Source: Pyrenopolyporus hunteri
Taxonomy: Eukaryota; Ascomycota; Sordariomycetes; Xylariales; Hypoxylaceae
Reading direction: 5' to 3'
Length of the DNA stretch: 64,000 bases
Assembly: GCA_902806595.1 (NCBI GenBank)
Contig: CADCXC010000005.1
Coordinates: forward strand, 1,116,001-1,180,000
The position numbers were made by a program, and so were the translations under genes. The notes below the pieces were generated by a model. It worked only from the letters and a program-made list of their open reading frames with translations. It was not told where the DNA came from and made no database searches. Shown here one piece after another: positions 56,279-64,000 of the stretch (the first letter of the stretch is position 1; the number at the start of each line of letters is the position of its first letter).

Positions 56279-56613
56279 GCGGAATATTCTCATCCCATCG
56301 CGGCTTCTATTTAAGACGGGCTAATACTCCTACTCCCCCTTTCCTCCTCCGCCTTGTTCTCCGTTTAAATGCCGGAGAGAGGGGGTCCTGATACGATTAT
56401 TGTACATTCTATGCTTCCGTTATCGTAATGCTACCGTGAGAAAGCCTGCTTCTTTCCCCCATTTCTTTTTTTCCCTTCATCGCCGGTTCGCATCGTTCGC
56501 GTTGCTAATAGTGTACACTGAATCAGGAGTGCGAGCCGGAACGCCCAACGTATGAGTACCTAATCATAACGTCCAAGAGCGAGACGGGATGCGCGCGCGC
56601 GCGCGCTCGCTTT
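56279..56613. other. short intergenic region between convergent NSRP1-like and tim13 genes
   Basis: Contains both 3' untranslated regions and an alternating GC run at 56591-56606, just past the tim13 stop on its strand. Confidence 0.55.
56591..56606. repeat. GC dinucleotide run
   Basis: Eight alternating GC units are read directly. Such runs can adopt left-handed DNA. It lies in the 3' untranslated region of the tim13 gene. Confidence 0.9.
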
Positions 56614-56971
56614 TTATCTGCCCTGCTGTTGTATCCGGCTGATGTACGTCGAGCTCACTTGGTTCCACGCAGACATGTACTTCTCCATGCACTGGGTGAA
56701 GCAGGTCTGCTCGCTGTTCGATAACGAGGTGCCGGGCTTGGGCACGCATTTCTGGAAGCAATGCTCGTTGACTTTCTGCGCCGCGGGAATATCTCCGGTT
56801 AGGTCCTTGTGTTCTCGACAGCCGCCCCCGGAGCCTATAGATATAGGTTGTGGGCGGACTCGTGTTTTATAGAATACGCACCTCGATCAACTGTCTGGCA
56901 CTGTCCATGGCATATTGCATCTTGACCTCCTTGACGAGCTCATTCTTGATGTTTTCCGATTCGGAGGCCAT
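56614..56971 (-). CDS. tim13: mitochondrial import inner membrane translocase subunit Tim13
   Basis: Minus-strand exons 56971-56882 and 56775-56614 give 83 residues. The twin CX3C motif is complete: Cys36-FQK-Cys40 and Cys55-FTQ-Cys59, 14 residues apart. The N-terminal helix ENIKNELVKEVKMQYAMDSA and the C-terminal MEKYMSAWNQVSSTYISRI match Tim13. Small Tims form a hexameric chaperone (Tim8-Tim13) in the intermembrane space that guides hydrophobic precursors to the inner membrane; this is family knowledge. The 106-nt intron uses GTGCGT as donor and an acceptor right before Lys31. An earlier TATAG acceptor would also keep the frame open but would insert 19 residues not expected in the family. 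Too broken by the intron to appear as a long open frame. Confidence 0.94.
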
Positions 56972-57651
56972 TGTGACTATGGGTTTGCCTTTGGCTGTTT
57001 TCTCCCCTTCTCCGTGGCTGTTGTGGTGATTGGTCGCGGGGCTAATAGAGTCTTGCTTGAATTTCTCTTGAAAAAGTTGAAGCTTTGTCGATTATTCGGC
57101 GGGTACGCTATCCGATGTAGCTTATCTAAAAGTCTTGGCGGTACGCATGTGGCTTGTGCTGCCCTCTCTGGATACCAATGACGTAACGAGTGTGGCTTGA
57201 CTGTAGATACCCTTTAGGTTATTTTCAAGTACGGATTACTTCCCCTGAATTGATTTTTTATTATAGAGTACCTATGTTTCTCAGGGTATTATATCCGGCA
57301 GTAAAATATCCCGTCTCTTTATTCTTAATCGGATTGGCAGGGCTGATTTTGATTTAAACCGGAACTCAGAGTTGCGCTATCCGGTAGCTTGTAACTACTG
57401 TAAGATGTCTTCGTCGGCGACTAGATTGCGTTACCGTAATTTCCTATAAATTTAAATACACTGTTTTAGAACATAATATATACGTCGAAGTTAATGTGAA
57501 GGTAGATGCTAAAGGTCTGGCTCTTGGGGTAATTTTTTAGAATTCGATCTAACCCTTCACCATCTTCCTACACACGTCTCGGCTACGTTCTTTATATAGA
57601 TGCATCGGGATCTTTTTTCTCTCATGTCTTTATTCGATAATTGGTATTCCT
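56972..57651. other. intergenic region upstream of tim13
   Basis: The 680 bp contain the tim13 promoter and the 3' end of the membrane-protein gene. No coding region was recognised. Confidence 0.5.
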
Positions 57652-58368
57652 CTATCGAACTTCTTCGAGCTCGGCTGTCGCTTCGTAAGGAGGAGGTGGC
57701 TCAGGAGATTGTGCCGTAGTCTCCTCGTGAACTTGAGCAAGCTCCACAACATACTCATTCTTCTTTTTCTCTTCGTAATATTTCAGTAGACGGAGGATAT
57801 CCGCGCACACTGTGGAGAACGACAAGACACTATAGTCCTGCCAATTCAGCCTCGTCGTCTCTTGGGCGCGATGATTATCGAAGGGAACGGGATGGGTTGG
57901 ATACTCACGTGCCAACGCTCGCCGCGGCACAAAGTGCCCTTTGGCCAGACAGACCGGACTTCACGGCAAGAGCAAGGTCGGTGCCGAGGACCAGTAAGGC
58001 GAAGACAGATTCGAATATGACCGTATTCCTAAATCCGTTGCCTTGGATTGTGAAATGACTTCTCTTGTGCACGCTATACGTTTTCCCGAGCATAATAGTC
58101 AGGTAGATATTGGCTGACGTTGTAAGAGCACCCTATAACTCAGTTAGGTTCGATCCTGGAACCCGAGGGATATCCAAGACCTCACCACTAGCATCGATAC
58201 CCAAGACAAAGCCGAGCGAGCCCCATCGTCATCGGATGGACGGAAACCGGAGGGCAGTATGAAGGCAAAGCTCACGGCGCCGAGTACGGAGAGGCTAAGC
58301 TGACCAAAGATAGACAGGATATGTATTAGCGCCCACCAGTCCATCGAGCTTTTAGGCGTTTGCTGCAT
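57652..58368 (-). CDS. small four-helix membrane protein with C-terminal PPxY motif
   Basis: Minus-strand exons 58368-58186, 58132-57909 and 57829-57652 give 194 residues. Joins read SMLV-GALTTSANIY and AASVGT-VLSFST. Four hydrophobic segments are visible: about residues 13-38, 52-77, 92-114 and 120-144. The cytoplasmic tail is charged (YYEEKKKNEYVVELAQ) and ends with PEPPPPYEATAELEEVR, which holds a PPPY motif. PPxY motifs recruit WW-domain proteins such as the Rsp5/NEDD4 ubiquitin ligase, often to send membrane proteins to the vacuole. I do not recognise the family; the four-helix layout resembles MARVEL-like proteins only superficially. The intron joins are supported by frame, branch sites and continuity of the helices. 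Confidence 0.78.
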
Positions 58369-60021
58369 GTGAAATCTAGATTACTATTCAAGTTTGCTGT
58401 AGTCGTTCGATGCTGTATCTATACTAGGCGGCCATCTCTGCGCCCAGAGTGGCTTGAGCATATTTATGCAAGACATCTTTTCCGGGGACTATAATGAATC
58501 TCGCCGGCGCATACGAACTTCGGTGAACGTTCAAGTTGTCGGTTTGCGGTTGGATAGCGTAGTATATGAAGGCCAATCACGAGTCGGTGCTCAACCGCGT
58601 GGGCTACAACGGCATCCTTCACCAGCTCCAACTTCATGCGGAAAATCGCGAATAAGCTGAAAAGGGCCGTTCTCCTAATCATTTATCATATCATCGCTCG
58701 GCGCTTTAGACTTTGGATGTTTCAGAGGTTGGGCGAGAAATGGTTTTCGGTACTACCAAAGACAAACGACGAGTATAATTGACCCTGGGCATCTCAGAGG
58801 CACAGATGACTGTCTTGTTTCTAGAATGATTTGAAACAGCCGCTGGGCCAGGTTCGGGGCGGGGATTGATTGACAACTTATACCGGTATTGGAATCGGAA
58901 AGGGGCCAATGGGGTCTGGAAGAGTGAGTGAAATATATTCTAGGTTTGCCCCCAAAGCGAAACTATGAGGGTATCATCAGTAGCATATTCCTGGTGGCTT
59001 ATTTGATTCTCATTGATCTCTGCGAAACCCCGGCCCTTCTAAATCCACGGGTTGGTCCTTTTGTGTTGTCTACCTAGATATTGCCATGGAAAAAAACACC
59101 TTGAATATATGATAGGGGTTATACCTATGGGCCCTCACTGACTCATGGAGCATCAATGTTGCTTGCAGGAGTTCTGTAGTAGGTCCCTATGTGCGTTCAG
59201 GGCCTCGCAGCGTTGCGCCTTTCAAAGTCGTATCTGATGCCGTAGCACGGTCTCTCGGCTCCAATGTCTTCCATGCTCTTAGGCTTCTTGTATTAGTTAG
59301 ACTGAGGGGTTCGCGGCGTCTTATGCCTTGCAAGCCATAGATATAATGAACTTTTACTTCAGTGGACTAGTTATCAAAGATAACTATTTGGATCTTAGGG
59401 TGTGCGCACCTATCGAACTGTGATGATGGATCGTTGGAGACATAATACGTACGTACCTAGGTACGTAGGTACCTGGACATGCGCAGCTGGATGAACTTGG
59501 GTGGCGTGGTATTTGTCGGCATGGTTTCCTGTCTGCAAAGCTTATTGTTGTTTATTTACTCTTTGGGGAGCCCAGTTTAGATTTTTATTTTTATTTTATT
59601 CACCTTCTCCCGATATTTTATCAGAGGTGAAGTCTTTTGAATGAAAAGAATAGCAACTTCCTTGCTGACAGGTACCCAGGCACAGTGCTTAAATAAGTAC
59701 ATTCGGGACTCCGACAAATGAGCTACCAGCTGCGCAGGGACTAGAATAGAGCTGTGACAGGGGTCTTACGGGCGCTACCATTGGAAGGCACGGCCCTGTT
59801 ACCCAGCAGTAAGTGGGGAGTCTGGTGGTTGCCGGCGCAACAGACAAATAACCTGGCAAGAAAAACAATAAGGTACCGAACATTAATTCAATCTTCCCCA
59901 ACTCTTCCTACCGCAAACCACGAACCTTTCCCTAGCGAATTATCCTCATCGACGACAACATACCCTTACACCCCCATTCGATCTTCAATTCGGTATCGAA
60001 GCATTTTGCTACCGGGAAGTC
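58369..60021. other. intergenic region upstream of the Aurora kinase gene
   Basis: It separates the divergent membrane-protein and Aurora genes and should contain both promoters. A TACGTACCTAGGTACGTAGG motif of the dispersed family is at 59451-59470. No gene was recognised. Confidence 0.5.
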
Positions 60022-61348
60022 ATGGCTTCCCGTACCCTTGAGGCTCATTTTGAGCGCATGTCCGTTAATGACGAGAATGACTATCAGAAGCCCAAGGTTT
60101 GTCGGACCATCACCAACTCGCTTGAACATAGTAGGAGAAGAGCTGACCGTCACCAAGGTTATCAGTGCTACAACCCAATTATCGCAGAGCTCCAGCCGTT
60201 CGAACCTACTCAAGGTTGCTTTACAGACGCAGAGCGGAAATACCGTCACTACCGTCACTCTCCCGTCCCAAGCTGCACAACGTAAAGGTGCTCAACCGCC
60301 TTCTCCTGCCCGAAAGCCCCTTCCCGCTCCGGGCAGCACCATCACATCATCCAAATCCACGGATGAATTAGCACAAGCGGAACGAAAGTCGACCGCTTTA
60401 GTCGAACAACCGCAACCTCCCAAGCAATTCCACCTTGGTATGTTCGAGATCGGCCGGCCGCTGGGCAAGGGCAAGTTTGGAAGGGTCTACCTTGCGCGGG
60501 AGCGAACGAGTGGCTTTATCTGTGCCCTCAAAGTCCTACACAAGAAGGAGTTAGAGCATGGTCGAGTGGAGAAGCAAGTCCGCCGGGAGATCGAGATCCA
60601 AAGCAATCTACGACATCCCAACATTCTCCAATTATTCGGTCATTTCCATGACACGAAACGGATCTTCCTGATCCTCGAATTTGCCGGGAAGGGAGAGCTC
60701 TATAAGCACCTGAGAAGGGAGAACCGCTTCCCCGAGTGGAAGGCCTCGCAGTTCATCGCCCAGATGGCGAGTGCTCTACGGTATCTACACCGTAAGCATG
60801 TCATCCACCGGGATATCAAGCCAGAGAACATCCTGATGGGTATCCACGGCGAGATCAAGATCTCTGACTTCGGCTGGAGCGTCCACGCGCCGAACAGCCG
60901 ACGACAGACTCTTTGCGGTACGCTGGACTACCTCCCGCCCGAGATGATCAAGCCTGGTAGCTCGGACAACTACTACGACGAGAAGGTGGACCTCTGGAGT
61001 CTGGGCGTCTTGACGTACGAGTTCCTGGTGGGGGAGGCACCGTTCGAGGATACGCCCGTCATGACCCACAGGCGAATTGCGAAGGCGGACATGACTATCC
61101 CCTCGTTCGTCAGCCCTGAAGCGAGAGATCTCATCAAGAAGGTAAGACACCTACATAAGCTAACCCCAATATTTCCTCTCCGAGATGTTCCACTTCCTTT
61201 CTTGTTCCTGTTGCTAACAAAACGGCAGCTTCTTGTCCTCGACCCCGAGAAGAGACTCCCTCTGGACAAGGTACAGACGCACCCGTGGATTCTGAAGCAT
61301 TGCGTCAAGGGTGAGCGAGCGGCGAACCGGGAAAGGTCATCCTCATGA
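60022..61348 (+). CDS. ark1: Aurora serine/threonine kinase (Ipl1/Ark1)
   Basis: Exons 60022-60096, 60158-61141 and 61229-61348 give 392 residues. The first exon (MASRTLEAHFERMSVNDEND) joins exon 2 at KPK-VISATTQLSQ. The kinase domain spans about residues 117-380: FEIGRPLGKGKFGRVYLARE, catalytic Lys in CALKVLHKKE, VIHRDIKPENILMG, DFGWSVHAP, and the Aurora activation loop RRQTLCGTLDYLPPEM with its phosphorylatable Thr. The end DPEKRLPLDKVQTHPWILKH is typical. Aurora is the enzymatic subunit of the chromosomal passenger complex and corrects kinetochore attachment in mitosis; this is family knowledge. The second intron is 87 nt, divisible by three and free of stops, so the unspliced message would add 29 residues. 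The N-terminus after residue 45 is Ser/Pro-rich. Confidence 0.95.
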
Positions 61349-61623
61349 AAAATAACGAACTAACGGAATGGATTCATATTTGCACAATTACTGGGAGCCG
61401 GCGTTTCGGACACGGATGGATAGGGCTGGTTCGGGGATTTGCATGGATCGGGCAATTCAGTAGTTAATGCATATTCATTCCGAGTTAAGCATGTAGATGT
61501 GATTTGTCGCCTTGACTGAACTCGTGACGGGTGGATGATATGAATACAAGTGATATGTACACAGCTCGCTCGAGGGGTCTTTTCTATTCTATTAACTTTT
61601 TTTTTCTTCGTGATGCCTCATGC

Positions 61624-62557
61624 TCATCTATAAACTTCATCGAACGGTCGGGTATCTGAGAAGCACGAGTCCCATACTTTGTTCACCACCTTGACTGCTT
61701 GCACGTCGTCCTTACATCGTGGTCGGGCCATCACGGACATTACTGCTCGTCTCCTTACACAGTCTTGAAACTGCTGCGTCAGCGTCCAGTTCCCTCTTGT
61801 GAAAGCCTCCTTCGTCCATCTGCACTCGCCGCTTAGCATCGCTGCTCGGATCTGCGAAAAGCTGTGTTAGACAATCGGATATATAATTAGGTGCGAGGAG
61901 GGGAGAAAAGGGGTGGAAGAGTAGACCCCATACCTCAGTGCAAGCCGCATGCTTCAAATCCTTATCGCCCACCCAATCGACCTTCCATCGCAAATGGTCC
62001 CAAGCGTGCACCATCTCGTGGGCCAGGGTATCCTCGAGATGCGAGCGGTTCCGGATCTCGTTCGCGCAGATGAGGATCCCGTGGTCGGGGCTGAAGCCGC
62101 CGGAGGCGCGGTGGACGTTGCCGTCGTCGGTCAGGCGCGCGGGGCACCGGCGGCACACGACGTTGGAGCCGTCGAGGCGGCCGTTGAGCGCCTCGACCTT
62201 CTCGCGCATGAAGCGCACCGTGGGCGAGTGCGCGAACGCCCAGTCCCGGAACTGCTCGCACCGCGCGCAGTCCGCCGCCTCCTGCTCCCGGTACCGCCAC
62301 TCCCGGTAGTGGAAGGCGCCCTCCGGCGTTATGCTGCCCGTCAGGATCTTGAAGTAGTTGACCCATTTCGACGTGCGCGGGTCGAACCCCGTCCGCGCCG
62401 GGTCGTTCTCGACGATCTGCGGGAAGGGCTTGGTGGAGGAGGAGGAGGAGGAGGAAGAGGGGTCTGCTAGTGAGGTCGGGGAGGACGACGGGTTGGGCGC
62501 CGCTGGAGTGGCTGCGGCTGCGGGGGGATTAGACGGTTGTTGCGGTTGTGAAGACAT
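61624..62557 (-). CDS. atp23: mitochondrial inner membrane protease Atp23
   Basis: Minus-strand exons 62557-61934 and 61851-61624 give 283 residues; the join reads HAACTE-IRAAMLSGECRW. The metalloprotease motif HEMVH is at residues 180-184, within DTLAHEMVHAWDHLRWKVDW. Paired cysteines (CARCEQF, CRRC) and the tail FQDCVRRRAVMSVMARPRC are typical of Atp23. The first 45 residues are low-complexity Pro/Ala/Ser with a serine run and no clear presequence, consistent with intermembrane-space import. Yeast Atp23 processes the Atp6 precursor and assists assembly of the ATP synthase Fo sector. Exon 1 has strongly G/C-biased third positions. It converges with the Aurora gene (275 bp apart) and is divergent from the glutamate kinase gene. 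Confidence 0.95.
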
Positions 62558-62966
62558 CGTGGGTTCGGCTATTAATGTTGTAATGATGGTGATGTCTACC
62601 TGGGTAGTTAAGTTCCGGGCAAGAATTAAGCTTCTAGATTTAGGTGGCTACCGGACTTTTACTACCTGTTTATTGGCCAAGATCTATCTGAACTAGTACC
62701 TGTTCTAGCGCCTTAGTAGGCACCCTATACATAAAATATAGCGGGAATATAGCGGGTGCCACCCTAGGAGGTACATACCTAGGGACCTATAATACGGCTT
62801 GGGGGTTACCTAAGGCCTTTTGAAATTCCGATCTCGGCCGGGGTTCCGCCGTAGCCCAATAGGAACTTTAACGTTTTCGTTTATTCGATGCTCAGCGAAG
62901 CCTTGAAGGCGTACCAATGCTCCACATCCAACATTCCCTGGAGGTTGCCAGCGCGCCCTTGCAGCC
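62558..62966. promoter_or_regulatory. divergent promoter region between atp23 and the glutamate 5-kinase gene
   Basis: The 409-bp gap separates two start codons pointing away from each other. A TACATACCTAGGGACCTAT motif lies at 62773-62791. No specific regulatory site is claimed. Confidence 0.45.
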
Positions 62967-64000
62967 ATGGCAGATCCGGCGGGCCCAACGCCTTGTAAGT
63001 TAACCGTTGTTATACTTGATGGAAATATTGTATTTCATTGAGCTACCCTTATGTTTTTTTTTTTTTTTTTTGGATCAAGTTTGAGTCTATAGGTGCTGAT
63101 GTTCTCCTAATTAATTCTCATAGCCATGAAGGGGCCTAAGCCACTTACAATAGTGATCAAGTTAGGTGAGTCAAAATTCGGGGTTTGATAAACTCCTCTT
63201 CTTAAGTGGCTACCTGATGCAGTTACACAACTGAACTAAGCTAACTTATACCCAGGAACAAGTTCCATCGTCGATGAGAAGACCCACGAGCCTCTCTTAT
63301 CGATCCTGACTCTCATAGTTGAGACAGCTGTCAAGCTACGGAAAGATGGCCACAAAGTAGTCATTGTGTCCTCCGGCGCCATCGGTGTCGGTCTTCGACG
63401 AATGGATGTCGATAAGAGGCCGAAGCATTTATCCAAGTTACAAGCACTTGCGGCTATAGGCCAATGCCGCTTGATGAGTCTCTGGGATAGCCTTTTTGGG
63501 CATCTAAGGCAGCCTATCGCCCAGATTCTCCTGACAAGAAACGATATCGCAGATGTAAGTAAAAGGCTATAGAAAAGGGGTTGGGATACGTCTAACGAAA
63601 ATATGCTACAGCGGACACGATACCTAAATGCCCAGAATACCATAATGGAGCTTCTCGAAATGGGTGTCATACCAATCGTGAACGAAAACGATACCCTAGC
63701 AGTTGCCGAAATTAAATTCGGCGATAACGACACTCTCTCGGCCATTACCGCTGCTATGGTACATGCTAACTTCCTTTTCCTCATGACGGACGTCGATTGC
63801 TTGTATGATAAGAATCCACGGACACATGCCGATGCTAAGCCGATAGAAGAGGTCGAAGACATAGGCGCAATCCGTGCTGATGGTAAGGAGTCTAATGTAG
63901 AGCGTCGTTTGATCATACAACTAAAATGTCTCCAGTCTCCAGCGCGGGATCTGCGCTGGGAACCGGTGGAATGGGTACAAAGATCGTTGCCGCGAGGCTT
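62967..64000 (+). CDS. pro1: glutamate 5-kinase (gamma-glutamyl kinase), 3' part outside the window
   Basis: Exons 62967-62994, 63124-63165, 63256-63554, 63612-63882 and 63936 onward; the last runs off the window edge. The protein starts MADPAGPTPSMKGPKPLTIV and continues VIKLGTSSIVDEKT, VVIVSSGAIGVGLRRM, LLTRNDIAD-RTRYLNAQNT, PIVNENDTLAVAEIKFGDND, LFLMTDVDCLYDKNP and SALGTGGMGTKIVAARL, all amino-acid-kinase landmarks of the ProB/Pro1 family. The enzyme phosphorylates glutamate in the first step of proline synthesis and is usually feedback-inhibited by proline. About 235 residues are inside the window. Whether a C-terminal PUA domain is present cannot be seen. The first exon is only 28 nt and its intron contains a long T run (63055-63072). 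Confidence 0.95.

Noticed and set aside
61949..62470. 173-codon plus-strand frame opposite atp23
   Set aside because: Antisense shadow of the G/C-rich atp23 exon, whose minus-strand translation carries HEMVH and the paired cysteines.

Overview
The window is nuclear DNA of a filamentous ascomycete, most likely a Sordariomycete. Genes carry short introns (about 47-130 nt) with GT..AG ends and CTAAC/CTGAC-type branch sites, the proteins are of Pezizomycotina type, leaders are pyrimidine-rich, and many intergenic spacers carry CCTACCTAGGTAGG-type palindromes. One 1.9-kb DNA transposon has been mutated almost to pure A/T, as expected from repeat-induced point mutation (RIP). I see no rRNA, tRNA, CRISPR or prokaryotic-style operon. 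The order below class cannot be fixed by eye.

Layout, left to right. 1-4.7 kb: gene-free, ending in a long leader. 4.7-7.5 kb (+): class I cAMP phosphodiesterase. 10.2-14.2 kb (+): PAS-domain kinase of the Psk1/PASK type. 15.9-18.4 kb (-): TBC1D5-like Rab GAP. 19.0-19.9 kb (-): small bZIP/DUF3425 transcription factor. 20.4-22.3 kb (+): aftiphilin/Ppk6-like protein with acidic-aromatic motifs. 22.3-27.4 kb: gene-free. 27.4-28.7 kb (+): three-KH RNA-binding protein. 30.4-31.9 kb (+): HUT1-type nucleotide-sugar transporter. 33.4-35.8 kb (-): dual-specificity (MAPK-type) phosphatase. 35.8-45.2 kb: gene-poor, with the RIP-destroyed Fot1/pogo-like element at 40878-42797. 45.3-48.7 kb (+): large disordered protein. 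49.8-51.0 kb (+): tRNA 2'-phosphotransferase. 51.4-52.5 kb (-): secreted cyanovirin-N-like protein. 53.2-54.3 kb (-): double-stranded-RNA-binding-domain protein. 55.1-56.3 kb (+): NSRP1-like splicing factor. 56.6-57.0 kb (-): Tim13. 57.7-58.4 kb (-): four-helix membrane protein. 60.0-61.3 kb (+): Aurora kinase. 61.6-62.6 kb (-): Atp23. 63.0 kb to the end (+): glutamate 5-kinase, cut by the window edge.

The genes are mostly conserved housekeeping or signalling genes, not a biosynthetic cluster. Themes are nutrient/stress signalling (cAMP phosphodiesterase, PAS kinase, dual-specificity phosphatase), membrane traffic (TBC GAP, aftiphilin-like protein, nucleotide-sugar transporter), RNA biology (KH protein, Tpt1, dsRBD protein, NSRP1), mitochondrial intermembrane-space proteins (Tim13, Atp23), mitosis (Aurora) and proline synthesis. 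All exon structures were assembled by eye from reading-frame continuity, splice consensus and family motifs.

The most unusual signal is the transposon at 40878-42797. Its interior has lost nearly every C and G except those in CpG, while its roughly 50-bp inverted ends remain almost intact. Other points worth checking are the dispersed TACCTAGGTA family, stop-free 3n introns inside two kinase catalytic domains, RGG-rich tails and an acidic insert on Tpt1, a receiver-like N-terminus on the phosphodiesterase, and a cyanovirin-like secreted protein with a 42-bp repeat.
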